A DNA stretch of 64,000 bases from Cryptomeria japonica (taxonomy: Eukaryota; Streptophyta; Pinopsida; Cupressales; Cupressaceae): the NCBI RefSeq assembly GCF_030272615.1, contig NC_081405.1, positions 573,715,252 to 573,779,251 of the forward strand, read 5' to 3'. Below, piece by piece: positions 22,327-35,400 of this stretch (positions are counted from its first letter, which is position 1; every line of letters begins with the position of its first letter). A model generated the notes under the pieces. The model was not told the origin of the DNA. It did no database searches and saw nothing but the letters and a program-made list of their open reading frames with translations. The position numbers and the translations under genes are program-made.

Positions 22327-24693
22327 TGTTACACCCCATTGTGATGCTACTATTTTACTTTTACTTGTTTAGTTAAAATTATTTGTCGCATAAACATGTT
22401 TTGAATATGTATATATATTTTGGTTGTGAAATAATTAAATGTATATGCAATGAATATAATATTTTGATATGGTGTATATATATGTTTTAATAATAGCTAA
22501 CTACTTTTTACGATGTGCCAAGTTAGATGTAGGAAATGAACAATCATCTAGGAGGAGGAAGACTATCACTCAGGAGAGGAATTTAGTTCGGTAATCTTAA
22601 TATTTGTAGCTAATTGAGGTATCACACACTCACAACCTAGTTGGTCAAGTTGAGTTAGATTTCTTGTGTGGCAATTAGATGCTTTTTGTTGTTTCGGTTG
22701 TTTATCCTTGTTTGAAATGTTGGATTGAATCTCTTCATAAGATTAAACATTGTGCTTTCATGTGGATGAATGTATATATGTATCGACTGAATAATATTGA
22801 TATTTCCAAATTATAGTTTTTATGTTTCTCTTATATATTATATAATATATTTAATTATTTTAGTGATCAATATCTTATAATAATATGTATAAATTAATAA
22901 ATATAATCTTTTAATTGAAATTCGTCTGCATGTCATTCACCTCAACCTCTACATGGAGGGAGGAGTATTTTAAGGAAGGGCCACCCACCATGGAGGGCGG
23001 TGCACCTTAAACCTTAGGAGGGTGGTGTGGTAGTAACACCGCCACCTCTTCCTTTTTCATATGCTAAGGAAGTGCTAGGAATTAAAGCACTCGATACACA
23101 TCATCCTTCTTTGCTAATGGGATATATATTGACTATGTATTATTCAACAAAATCAACCCACTTTGCAAGGTTAGCAAGTGGAATTTGTATAAAGAAAATA
23201 GGCACAATTTGACTTGGTTGATAAGAGTATAGTAATTAGGTAGAAGTCGATTTTGATTAGGATTATGTGAGATAAATAACTAGGTAACAACCTGGCTATT
23301 ATTACTTGTATTTTTATAAGAATGAAGAGATAGAGTTATTTTTATTTAGGTAACTAATCAATGATAATTAATCATTGTGACTTAGTAAGAGGGTGATTCA
23401 TAGTATCTTTTTGGTGGACTATTATGTGTCAATCATAGGATAGTAAATAGTTGCTAAGTCATAGTGGTGTCAATAAGCATCTGATTTATGGCAACTTAGA
23501 GAGCTTAATTGCAGCCTTAGGTTTCTCGTATTTTTAGTATATATAGATGAGAAATATTAGAGGATGGTATTCATTCACTCTCATCCGTTCATTCACTCAT
23601 TCTCTTTCCATTCCATTTTGTTAGTCTCATTTCTTAGTGCTCATATTTTCATTGTTGAAGAGTAGTGTTAGTGTAAGAAAGAATTATGTTATGCTTAGTG
23701 CTAGCATATTTGGAGGGAAGATTCAATTTGAGTTATAAGCTTGATTATAGGCATGGGAAACTATTCTTCCTATTTATATGTTATTTATATGTTATTGCAT
23801 AGACTTGATTGAACAAGAAATATTGTTTTATTGAATGTACTTATTTTCTTGTGTGATTGAATTAGAAGTCTTTTAATTAGAATCAAGTATGGGAATACAA
23901 AATAGATTTATGCTATAATATTAAGATTAATATAGGAAATAATGAGTCGGTAATTTAGGGTTAGATTAATCATGGTCGGGATTATTTTTATATATGTTTC
24001 TTAATATTAACTCATTGGATAAATATGAGATAGTTATGGATAGTCATCCAAATAGAGAAAAGAAGTGGGTGAACATATGACTCTTAGTTGAAGTACATAG
24101 TGTTGAAATCTTTGGCCAAAGTAATGTAGGTTTTCTTTGTCTACATTGTCAGTCCAGTGTGATTCGGGTTTACGTACTAGGCAAGGAACATCATACTAAT
24201 AAGATGAAACTTAAGTATGATAGCACTAGTTATGTAGGAAACAAAACTATGCTCATAAGGATTTAATATTTTGAGGTTAGCAAACCAAACTCTTTATCGA
24301 AGGGTTGGGTCACTTCTAATAGATGAGGCATGGGGGACTATTAAGTCTTGGATGGGCTGAAAAACACTTGAGTGGTGCTCTTCCTCATGCAGATGGTGGC
24401 CAATATTTGAGGATGTATACCATGAAGGACATCTTGACCACTATGTTTTACTTATGTACTCATTAAGCTCAATTGAAGTTTTATTTGTATTCAAATATTC
24501 CTAAAGCATATGGAAGTTTTAAAAGGACAATGTAAATGAATTTATATTCTTATGAATATAATATTGTATATGTTTCATGATAAATGAAAATGAAAAGAGA
24601 ACTTTTATTAATTGTATTTTTGTAGGGTATTTATTTTTCACTCATGGGTTAAAACTTGGTAAAAATGAAAGGGTAGAAAAAATGGTTTGTTAC
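22327..24693 (+). repeat. Probable solo LTR (Gypsy-like) inside the telomere-like array
   Basis: It starts TGTTACACCCCATTGTGATG and ends ATGGTTTGTTACA (TG...CA with inverted TGTTAC/GTTACA-type ends). Inside is a TATA-like TATATATAG at about 23538 followed by a CT-rich leader-like stretch. Telomere-like degenerate repeats abut both ends, as expected for an insertion. I see no matching target duplication and no internal coding region. Start and end are inferred from terminal motifs only. Confidence 0.45.
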
Positions 24694-24806
24694 AAGTACA
24701 CCAACTTAAATAAATTACTCCAACCCAAAACAAAAATTAAACCTTAACCATACAAAGTTAGAAAAAATTAAACTCTAATCATGAGCGTAATTAAAGTCTA
24801 ACTATA
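24694..24806. repeat. Telomere-like array remnant (right side of solo LTR)
   Basis: Short stretch with AATTAAACCTTAACC and AATTAAACTCTAATC words, like 20500-22326. Confidence 0.5.
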
Positions 24807-25015
24807 TGTAATGCCCAAAAATTTACTTGCTTAATGGACATTACACAACCTATTTAATCCACTCCAAACATATGTATTTTGCAATAATTATTCTCTAAAA
24901 AAGGTAACCAAATGCATTTGTAAACCTAAATATATCATAGTATCAATCATCGTGTAACCTCTCCAACCAAGAATATATGTTAATTCAATAACATAATCTT
25001 TCTTTTTCTTTATAT
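24807..25015 (-). repeat. LTR-end segment, inverted relative of 44700-44905
   Basis: Begins TGTAATGCCCAAAAATTTAC and runs through ACTTGCTTAATGGACATTAC. The reverse complement of 44700-44905 matches it for about 200 bases at high identity. Near 44900 a primer-binding-like site follows, so this segment probably represents the end of an LTR lying on the minus strand here. Confidence 0.6.
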
Positions 25016-26163
25016 CACAACATAATACATTCCAAACTCTAAGCAATGGTAGCAATTAACAAGTTACACTTTTAATCAAGATTAATTGATAAACATCAAC
25101 TTAATTCTCTCTTCTATTTCCAACACATCATGACTTCTTACTCAATTTTCTATTGTATTTCTTTGTCATGTGATTTCGTTTCATCCTATACCCACACCTG
25201 CAAGATGTCTACATGTCTAGATGTTCAACACCAGGTTTGAGGATAGTTAGATACATGATCATCATGATAAATTGTATTATTACTTTAACTGGATCCATAA
25301 AACAATAATCACCTATTAAATTGTATAAATGAATAGGGAATGCATAAAATTGGAAAGGTGTGGCAATATTAATAAAAAACTAAAAAGAAAAAGACCTAAG
25401 GGCGAACCCTAGTGTCTCGAGGGCTCATTACAGATGGCCTCACCTACATGAAATCTCAGAGATTTTTTAGTTCATATAATAATTTGAAACCCATCTATTA
25501 TGAAAGTATAAGAGTGGGTATGCAACCCTTTCTAACCCTAGATAGTTTCCTCATCGGTTGCCACCAATTTAGGTGAAATAGGGATGATGCCAAATAAAAA
25601 TAAAATCTACTCTTCAAACACACACTCAAGAGAGATTTCAAATGCCTGAACTGAATATATAAACTTTCCGTGTTTACCTTCAACCTAATTTTAGCTCCCC
25701 TTTCACATTTGATAGTTTTCCTTACACACTGGCATTAAATTCCATACCATACTAAGTATAGAGTATATTGGAGGTTAGAGATTAACATATGACACATTTA
25801 AGATTATTGAGGGTGAATTTTCCATGAGTAGTACTCTATATTGATAATGTCCTTACAAACTCTTTTATTCTATCCTCATACTTAAGGAATGTCAAATGAT
25901 TCTTGTAATTGAAGTTTCATGAATATCCACTTGATTGGCAAAACAAATAATAAATGTCCCAACTATAGGTTGCGTAAATATACTTCATTCTATACTTTCA
26001 ACATTAATAGCTTTCAATATCTAGAGACCACATAATCATAGTTATACCCTTCTCACATATTGCTACAACATAGCTTAATCCAATCCATGAATTATCCAGC
26101 AAATAGCTACCATTAGGATTCTGAAATCTAAGAGTTTATAAAATTTTCATTGAAGGCTAACAT
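25016..26163. other. No gene recognised
   Basis: AT-rich sequence with no recognisable protein. The phrase CATTGAAGGCTAACA(T/A)GAAC occurs twice, near 26146 and 26195, around the left end of the LINE. Otherwise I see nothing. Confidence 0.4.
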
Positions 26164-26176
26164 GAACACTCAACAA
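26164..26176. repeat. Target-site duplication, left (GAACACTCAACAA)
   Basis: Thirteen bases identical to 31190-31202. The length is typical of LINE insertions. Confidence 0.8.
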
Positions 26177-26199
26177 CGAACCTGCCTCAAGACCATTGA

Positions 26200-28950
26200 A
26201 GGCTAACAAGAACCCTTTTGGAGACCATTCCTTCCCTCATTAATAAAGAACTAAACAATTTTCTTGTTGTCATTCTTTCTAAAGGGGATGTTAAGAAAGC
26301 GGTGTTCTCCTTTGAAGGCAATAAAGCCCCAGGACCTGATGGGTTCATGATGTTCTTCTTTCAAACCTTTTGGAGTATTATCAAAAAGGATCTGGTTAAG
26401 AGAGCGCACAAATTTTTTGGAGCTAGACTTATCTTAAATGAACTCAGTGCCACTTTTCTGGTTTTAATCCCCAAATGTCTAGGGGCTGACTTGATGGATC
26501 AAATTAGACCATTCAATTTGTGTAATTCCTTCTATAAGATTATTTTGAAGGTGGTTACTAGGAAATTTCTCATAGTTCTTCCTTCCATTATCTTGCCCCA
26601 ACAGAGTGGCTTTATGTCTAGAAGACAAATTCTAAAATCTATCATCGCTATTCATGAGAATATTCACTCACTGGTAGACTCATAGAAACAGTGCTTCCTA
26701 ATGAAACTAGATTTGTGTAAGGCCTATGATCGAGTGGCCTGGGGGTTTTTGGATAAGGTGCTTAGATATTTTGGTTTTTGCGAAAAGTGTATTTAGCTGG
26801 TTGGCCAACTCATTTCTACCCCTTCATTCTCTTCCATCATGAATGGAGCACCTGCCCCTTTCTTTAAATATTCTAGGGGCATCATGCAAGGGGACCCCAT
26901 TTCCCTTATTCTCTTTATTATCATGGTTGAATGTCTGGATAGAAATATAAGCAAACTTGTTTCTCAGGGTCTTTTTTGGGGAGTTTCTCCCTCTGCTAGA
27001 TATAAGGCATTTTCTCTCCAACAATTTATTGATGATACCATTTTAATGAGTACTTCATCGATTAGAGAAGCAACTCACATGAAGAACCTTCTCAGTACTT
27101 ATAATGCTACTACAGGTCAATTGATTAACTAGGAGAAAAGCTCTTTATTCTTCTTCAACACTCTGGAGGACAGACGGATTAGGATAGCCCATATCCTAGG
27201 TTACCAAATTTGCCAACCTCCTATTTACTTAGGTCTATGGATCTTTTCTGGAATAGTCTTGTTGATAGATTCAGCATGAAGTTGGCGGGATGGAAAGGGA
27301 CCCTTCCTAGACAAGCAGGTAAAATCCAACTCTTGAAATCTTCTCTCCAACTTCTTTTAGTTTATGCCTTAAGTCTCTTCAAAATTCTAAGAAAATTTGT
27401 AGATGTAATTGATAAAATTCAGAAAATGTTTTTGTGGTCCGGTGTTGAGGATAAAGTTTGCAAACCAAAGAAGTTGGGGGGCCTTGGTCTAAGAAACATT
27501 AAAAATCTGAGTAAAGCCCTCATGGACAAACAAATATGGAGAATCTATCAGGAAATAGGTGAGTGGAATGAAATTTTGAAGGCAAAATATTTACGTCTAA
27601 ATCCTATCATGGAATATTTCCTTTCCTCGGATCAGATCTCAATTGGCTCTACCATAAGGAACAATGTTACTCATGCAAAAGGAATTGTGAATCTGGGAAA
27701 AGTATGGGCCATTGGTAATGGTAGAAGGGTCGATTTCTAGGATGATGCCAGGGTTGGAGGTGCTCCTATCAATGATCATTGTGTTCTTCAGATGATCATC
27801 AAAGCCTGCAAGAACAATTTTGGTGTCAAAGTTGCTGACTACCGGAGAGATCAGAAGTGGGTGGACCTGAGCACTACTTATCCTAGACTAAAGAATGTTA
27901 ATTTGAATCTCAAATAGGTTGTCATTAACCTAAGAAGGGAGGACCACCTTGTGTGGGGAGGAATCTCTTCAAGGAATTATTCGGTGTGCTTTGTTGTCAT
28001 TATGTTGGCTCAGTCTCAATACACTATCGCCTATTGGGCCAAAGCTTGGATTACAAGTTTGACTCTTAAAATAAATATTTTTTTATGGATTCTTCTGCAA
28101 AATAAAATCCTAACCACAGATAAACTGAGAAAGAGGGGATTTTGCATCCCCAACAGATGCTTCTTATGCCTTAATGATGAATAATCTATGAACCATATTT
28201 TTGTTCATTGTCCTTTAGTCCAGCCTATCTAGTCGATTCTTTTTCAGTTATGAGGTTTAAATTGGGTATTTCCTGAGTCGATTCAAGACTGTTTCATGAG
28301 CTGGTCTTGTAGATCAAAAAATACAACTATAAGGAAACTATGGGAATTTTTTTTCCATATATCCTATGGGATATCTATAAAGAAAGGAATAACAGAATCT
28401 TCACGAACTCCATTAACTCCCCTGAAGTGGTGTGGGCTAAGATAAAACACAATCTTGTTGAGAGTGTGGTGGCTATTCGATCTCATTCTTACAATAGTAA
28501 TGAAAAGTATGCAGTTTTAAGGAGTTGGAACATCCAATCCTCTATGGACAACAACACTAACCAACTCAACAAAAGGATGGGGCTGCTAAAGGGAACCCAG
28601 GGCCAGCTGGTTATGGTGGAGTTATCTAGAATAGCATTGGCTTTTGCGTGGGGGCAGTTGCCCTCCCCTTGGGGAATCAAACCAATCGCTTGGTTGAAGC
28701 CATGGGTACCCTCCAAGCCATAAAATTAGCACATCAACTACGAGCCAAAAAAGTTTGGTTGGAGGGAGACTCTAATAATATAATCAATTGCTTCCTTGGC
28801 AATCAACATCCGTCGTGGATGATCAAAATATATTATCTATATGGTCAAGGAGTTACTTGAGGGACTTGACCAATATTACATCTCTCATGTTTATAGAGAG
28901 TCCAACAAGAGTGTTGATAGGGTTGCCAACGAGGCAGTGCGGAGTGGGTA
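26200..28950 (+). pseudogene. LINE ORF2: reverse transcriptase and RNase H, broken
   Basis: Order of motifs: KAPGPDGF (about 26311), LDLCKAYDRVAW (motif A, Asp present, about 26708), GIMQGDPISLILF (motif B, about 26879), QFIDDTILMS (motif C, usual FADD/YADD, Asp pair kept, about 27021), PIYLGL, LAGWKGTLPRQAGKIQLLKS (about 27283), IFLWILLQNKILT with CIPNRCFLC (zf-RVT region, about 28078-28172), then RNase H from about 28577: DGAAKGNPGPAGYGGVI, LVEAMGTLQAI, LEGDSNNIIN and SNKSVDRVANEAV, so all four catalytic acids are recognisable. Stops at 26794, 27130, 27738, 28230, 28251 and 28627 and at least two frameshifts (near 27200 and 28575) make it dead. It would have copied element RNA at the chromosomal target. 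Confidence 0.88.
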
Positions 28951-29289
28951 GATAATGATCTGGAATAGAGAGGGGGAGCTCCCTCAAGTAGCACGTGACA
29001 TTTTAAATTATGAGAGATATCGTGGAAAACAAGGTAGGATTTGATATCATTTCTCGATATAGTAGAGGTGGTTGTGGCATCATGAAACGGTTTCATAATC
29101 AGGCGAGAAGGAAGTACACCATTATTTTCCATAACATCTCGCATGCTTTGTGGGTTTTTTTTCCATTTGGAGCAGAAGCTTGAGGAATCTCTATTTGCTT
29201 CTAGAGGCTTCTTCGTTGTTTTTTTAAAAAAGAAAGTTTGCTGAGAAGAGCAGTATTTGCTGGAATTTACATTTTGTAAAAACTGATAA

Positions 29290-30975
29290 GAAGATGAGGG
29301 GGAATCATAAGTGCACAGAGTCTACAAAAATAGAGAAATGGTGAGACTGTCCCCAGGTTTCGGTTGTGCTGCAAGCAAAAAAAATATTGGATTATGTGGA
29401 AAGAATGCAAGAAAGAAGACTTGAATTCCTAGTATATTCAAAAAGGGGTGGAAAGAGGGCACCCTTACCATTGGTAGCAGGAAGGTTAAGGTTAGTGAGA
29501 CCTTGATCGCAGAGCCAACTGGTCTGCCGATTAATGGAATCAAATTCTACAGGGACCAGAAGTTGTCGGAAGTAGCTGTGAAGAAATTCCCCAAGGACGA
29601 GGTGGAGAAAGTGAAACTCGTCAAGGGAAGCCACACCTACTACTCCCCTAAGGTAATCAAGAAATTCTGGCAATGGATTTTGTTTCCTGTCATGGAATTC
29701 ATAACTTTAGATGGTAGATATACTAGAGTTTATAGTTACCATTTTGTTCTTCTTAATCATTTTTAGCACAAGGATAAAATTTCCCTCCCCTACCATTTGT
29801 TTTGTTCCCTTAATGTTAGGATGAAGGATGCTATCTCTAATCCCAAATCTAACCCCACATTACACGAGGGTCTTATGGTGGTCCTATACAACCATATCAG
29901 GAACACCATTGTTCAACAGGCTATATCTGAGGTGTCTGAGTTAGATGATGATTTGGGTGATTTGGTTGATGAAGATTATGAAGGATATGATATAGGGGCA
30001 GATGTCGAGGAGGACCCCTATTCCCCTAGGTTGAGAAAGCGTAAAAGGAAAACCAGCCAAGAGAAATAGGGTAAAGGGTCAATCAGCTGGAAAAAGAAGG
30101 GGGAGGACAATGATAGTTGGTATGAGGAAGAAGAGAAGAGTGAAGAAGACATGGAGACAGATAGTGAGGAGGTTCAAATTATCTCAAGCTAGAAGAAAAC
30201 GGGGAAGATGCTGAGAAGTGAGGAGTTGGAGGCCAAGAACCACTCGCTCCTTCCTACTGTCTCCAAGGAACGGAGTAAGGGCTTGGATGGGGAGAATACC
30301 CCCAACAAGGAAATTAACACTGCTGAGTGAAAGGAGGTGGTTCTATAGGTGAACTTGGACCCTGTGGGAGATGAGGGCTAAGATGGCTCCCCTCTAGACT
30401 TCGACCTCTGTATCAAAAATAGAATGGATTGCTTCAATAAGGTCTTCTTTTGGGTACAAAAGGAAATTAAAAACATAAAAGATAAATAGATCTAGGAAGC
30501 TAGCAAACTTGAAGCTATGGAAGCCATTAGCACTGACAAATTCCATTCTCTACTTGACTACTTAAGTGAGTTGACTAAAGCTATCAACAATGCAGAGGGA
30601 ATTATCAATGCCCAATGCAATAGCTTTAAAATCCTGGAAGATAGGGTAGGGGCAACTTAAAAGAAGATGGAACGGATTGAGAAGACCCTCAAAAAGATAG
30701 GAGAGTAGAGTTGCAAGATTTTAAAGGCCGCTTCTGATAGTATCAAGGTCCTAATTAGCAAACTTGAATAGGTCCAAGGCGATAAGGCCCTCGGGGACAC
30801 TACTTAGGAGAAGGATGCAACCCCTAAAGAAAAGGATGGTCGGAGAAAAAGAACAAGATCAAGTACTAGGAAGAAGCAAAACCAAAGCAGGGACATTGAA
30901 GATCTCAAGGGGACTGCTATGACAATGGAGCAATTGGCACTAGAAGTGGCCGAATTGCTAAAGAACTTCACCTAG
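29290..30975 (+). pseudogene. LINE 3' ORF: transposon-like module, charged region, coiled coil
   Basis: The main frame runs from about 29425. It reads GTLTIGSRKVKVSETLIAEP, TGLPINGIKFYRDQKLSE, VIKKFWQWILFPVMEFITLD, YSYHFVLLNHF*HKDKISLP and YHLFCSLNVRMKDAIS, then an acidic part (SELDDDLGDLVDEDYEGYD), a basic KRKRK, Lys/Glu stretches and a C-terminal coiled coil (about 30410-30960, for example ILEDRVGAT*KKMERIEKTL). The N-terminal 120 aligns by eye with the minus-strand LINE at 60.8-61.4 kb. The stops are mostly TAG or TAA at Gln-like positions. It is neither a zinc-knuckle nor an RRM-type L1 ORF1 as far as I can see. It could act in RNA binding or multimerisation; function unknown. Confidence 0.7.
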
Positions 30976-31189
30976 GCCTGGTTATTTTTCTCTGCTTTCT
31001 CTGTTGTTTGGTGTTTTGTTTCTTTGTGTTGTGTCTTTTTTGTTGTTGGCTTTTTGTCTTTGACCAAATGTCCTTTCAGTGGTTGTTGTCTCTTGTTTTT
31101 CTGGTGGACTCTGATGACTATCTTTTGATTCTCTAATGTAAAGGGTTTTAGGGGCTCTTCAAAACATATTTTCCCTTAATCAAAAACAA

Positions 31190-31202
31190 GAACACTCAAC
31201 AA
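31190..31202. repeat. Target-site duplication, right (GAACACTCAACAA)
   Basis: Exact copy of 26164-26176, directly after the A-rich 3' tail. Confidence 0.8.
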
Positions 31203-32309
31203 TAAATAATTACTTCTACTAATCATGTGGCTGTTTGGCATTGAGTTATATATATAATATGTAGCACATTAAAATTAATTTGACTTTGTAGTCAACTTCC
31301 ATTGACTAGTTTTGATAAGATTTCAAAAGAAAATTTTAACTCTATCAACCTTCTAGCCTTTAAGAAAACTTGATTGAATGAGATGCAATATATGATTAAA
31401 TCATACTTAATTTAAATAGTCGTCACAATAAATAAACTCAAGAACGTAGATTTATGAACAAGCAAAAACACTTCGAAATTTCTTCAATTAGTCTTAGGCT
31501 ATATATAGAATAAGAATCTAATTTTCTATTCTTGAATCCTTTTCGACTAATTTATAACTAACAAAATAGAATAAATTATAGTACTTAAGAGGAGCAAAAG
31601 AATGATAGAAGTTCAATCAACTCTAAACTAATCCATTAATCTTTTATGTATTGTCTACTAGCATGAATTCACACAAAGGAAGATTGACTATACAAGAAGG
31701 AAATATGTATTTGCCTCTTATATAGTCTACCTTGAATAATAATTTTTGAGCATATATTGACTTGATCTATATTTGGTAGCACAATGTGTCAATTCTATAC
31801 TAGCAATAGTTGACACAAATAATTATTTTATTTGTTATTATCGATCTAATACCTATATGGATGTAGGTTGACATGGGTGGCTTGACATATAAAATTTCCT
31901 TTCATCGGATTTAAAAACTTCCATTTATTACATTGGTGGTTTATTCTCCTAGATGGTTTGCTATTTGCTAAGCCCACCTTCAGACAATCTCTAAATCACC
32001 ATAGTATTGATATGTATGCAACGACATAATGGCTTGACCATATGATGCCGATAATGTTTACATGGAGAAGGCTCCTAGACCAATAAAATGGCTATTTAGC
32101 ATCCGCAATGCCTATTACCTTCTTTTTTTTGTAATTAACTTCTGTTATTTCTAAGAGACCATGGCTGCAACGAAAACATCGGTTTTTGAAGTCAAATAGC
32201 TTATTTTACATTACACGAGAAACAACAAAATACAACTATTGTAAGTACGGTGGATTTTGGTACATGTTTGGTGACAGCCCAGGGGCAATTTTAATTTCCC
32301 AGCATTCTT
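31203..32309. other. No gene recognised
   Basis: AT-rich single-copy-looking sequence with no domain, RNA gene or repeat structure that I can support. Confidence 0.4.
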
Positions 32310-32436
32310 TTGATTTGCACCAAAATGGGAGCTCTGGCATCAAGGAACGACGATTGCGGCGAGCTGTCACAGTTGGAAATGTTCTGGCCAACGTATGCAA
32401 AATGTGGAAGCATAGACAACGCACCTGAACTGTTTA
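32310..32436 (+). pseudogene. PPR-protein fragment
   Basis: The frame contains KMGAL followed by TYAKCGSIDNAPELF, the core of a plant PPR repeat (usual 'MYAKCGSIDKARELFD'). Only about one repeat remains and the frame ends in AT-rich sequence. PPR proteins bind organellar RNA in plants; this scrap cannot. Confidence 0.6.
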
Positions 32437-35400
32437 ATTATATATTTCCATTATCATTTTTAATAATACATTTATTATTATTGATGATTTTTTTAAATCT
32501 ATTATCTAAACAATATTATTTTTAAAATAAACAAGTAGATATAATGTTCTAGAGAAGAGAATATATCTCGAGAATAAAAGCATAAAATGCATTAAAAATT
32601 AATGCCACTTTCATTTGCTTCAAGTTTAAAAACTAGACCAAAGGCTGCTGCTATTCATTTCATTTATCATGATGTACCATGGTACTCAAATTTCACCTAA
32701 TTAGGGGAAGAACACCAGTAGTTGATCATGTACCAATTGTTGTGAGGGTTGTTAATACCTTTTGTTCCAAAAATTGAACAAATAAAACCTATTGTTTAAA
32801 ACATTAAATATAATTTTTTGTTAGGAAATGTACCAATATTTGCTAGGAAATGTACTAACATTGTAAAAAGTAACCAATTAGGTGATGCCATATCAACTAC
32901 ACAACTACTAGGGCCTCTTTTGCATGCCTATTGGTCTCACTTTTTTGGGGGGCTGTTTTGGACACCTTGGTAAAAAGCATGCTGATGTGGCATCATACTT
33001 GATGATGTGGTGCTGAAAGCTTAGTTATAAGCAGGGGACTTGCCTAGTAAGCTCCTCTTCCCCTATATGTCCTTAATTTTAAATCAGGTTTTAGTTAATT
33101 GAGGTATTATACATTTTTAACATACTTATTCATAAAAATAACAAATTCCCTTACTCATATATAAAGGGCTTGTTGCAATTGAACACTTGGTTAAACAAAT
33201 AATTTTATTGGCCATGTCACATGTCAAATTAAAGATAATAAATACCTAATGAATGCTAATTTTATGATTAGGTTTATGGAGTCTAATCATCCCTAATTAT
33301 GCACTATATTGAACCATTTAATATACTAGTTTAATGAAGCATAAATTTAGGAATGATAGAAACATAATGTGTGCAACCAATTTAATTGGGTTTATGATTG
33401 AGGACATATTTATTATGAAAAAATTTCTAGTAAGCTCTCTAACCAATTACAGATTGTCTCTAAGTTGATGCAAAATGATTCTAAAATCTTATAAATAATA
33501 ATAGTGATAAACTATAGTGACTATAACATGTTAATATCTAATGCATTCTTAAGACATTCCATTTAACTATACAAATACTTTAAATATTTCATATGAAATA
33601 GTGAGAAGCCGCATGTGAGTGAATTGGAGCAACAAATTATGAACCAAATTTGAGAGTTTGGTAAATCATTATTAACATTATCAACATGAATTTGATCATA
33701 AATTTAATTAAGAAATAGGCTAGCAATGGTTAGGAAAAATTCCAAGAAAGGTGCACAAAAAGGCAAGAAGAATCTTTATAATTTGAATGGCTCTAAAGGA
33801 AGTACACTTATATAAAAATAATATATGAATATCATGAGTGGCAAATAGGAAAGAAAAGAATGTCTATATTTTTTTTAATAATCAATCATATTATCTCAAG
33901 AAAAATATGTTTTTAATAATGTCCATGAAAATAGTTCTTAAAATAGACTACGGAATATTTCAACTTTCAAGAAAGGAAATCAACGTTAAGAGGAACAAGT
34001 GAGGCTAGGGAAAATTAACAATAATTCCATTCCATCAATAAAGATCCTGATCTAATAATTTGTGTCTAGAGAATGAAATTTATCTTTCAAATAAGTTGTT
34101 TGAATTATAAATTTTATTGGCTCCTATCCTACAAAAGGAAAATGAAAAATTAAATTGAAAATCAAGGGGATTCTTATACACTAAAACTCTTCTCAAGTGG
34201 ATTCTTTCTAGTAGAATTCCCTAATAAAATGGAAAGGAGTAATGTTCTTAATGGAGGACCAAGGATGTCAAATGGTGTAGGCCTCTTCTTGAAAAATGGT
34301 CAATTGTTTTGATTTGTTAGATCTTAAAATCTATTAAATTTTAATATATTTAGAATTTATAATCTTCTTCAAGAATAGTGATAATACACAATCTTGGAGT
34401 AGATTGACATTTCACTCTTAGATCAATCAATTGTGAAAAGAGATTGAAGGATTTATGAAGGGTATGTATAAGGAGATATTTGTCCAAATTCTAATCAAAT
34501 ATAGAATTTAATATAGGTAGCTATAATTAGTTTATAGGAATTTAGGCAAAACCAATCTTTTGTAGGCATTATAAATTAAAGATTCATTACACAAAAAAAG
34601 TATAGACGGAATATCCCACAAATTTTTTTAACGAAATGATATAGAAAAGAATTAGTCAAGCCTAAGGAATAAAAAGTCAACACAACACAAATATTAAAGG
34701 AAACGATAAGATTATAAATACCCTATAAAAACTATTTGATCCGTGAAGTAGTGTCATCAAATCATTTAGCATTGGGATTGTTAAAAGTTTCTTTCTTATT
34801 CTTCTTTGGATAATAAAGATGAAAATTTCCCTTTTTTCAGATATATGGAAGAATCAAATGATCTTTCTCTTTCTTTATTGGTGGAGAACACGAGTTATCA
34901 TAAGAGACAAGAACTAAAGGGCATCCATTCTACCAAATTCACCCAAAACATGATCTCGATCTCATCCCTTTTCAAGATGTTGGAGCCATGCACTTAGCAA
35001 GACTTGATCCTTGGTGAGTTTGTTAAGAACCTTCAATCCTTATTTTCATAAGAAACGTCTATTTAATGTAATCAAGTCAAAGCTGCAGGGATAGCATCCA
35101 CTTTCTTCTTAAGCTGATCAAATTGTTTCACTAGTATATTGAAGATTAAGAAGTACAAATAGTAGTGGTATGAGAAGTATGGGTGGAATATTTATGTTTA
35201 CTTAATGCATTTAAATTGTTTCTTTTGGAAGCCCTGCAATTTCATTAATTTGTGTTTTTGCTACCATCTCATTCTCCAAGGTTTTTAATGGAGGATTTTT
35301 AAGAATTGAAGTTGTGGAAACCCCATTTAGCTTCTCAGCAAAATTTGAACTATAATATTACTTGATTGTTGCAAAAACGTACTTTAGGTTACATATGATT

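Larger units (their letters stand above)
26177..31189 (+). mobile_element. 5'-truncated LINE with an extra ORF 3' of RNase H
   Basis: Bounded by a perfect 13-bp duplication. Order on +: RT (5'-truncated, entering just before the KAPGPDGF motif), zinc-ribbon/zf-RVT-like connection, RNase H, about 350-480 bases of spacer, then a ~1.6-kb frame (transposon-like module, charged region, coiled coil), a T/G-rich 3' region, and a tail with TGTAAAGGGTTTTAGGGGCTC ending CCCTTAATCAAAAACAA. The 3' end matches that of the minus-strand LINE at 59570. Truncation at 5', the duplication and the A-rich end all fit target-primed reverse transcription. Coding regions are broken by many stops. Confidence 0.8.

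Noticed and set aside
31100-31189. Start of a LINE ORF2 (a phrase like SNVKGFRGSSKHIF)
   Set aside because: At first it suggested a second LINE beginning here. The segment instead matches the 3' tail of the 59.6-kb LINE and is directly followed by the target duplication.
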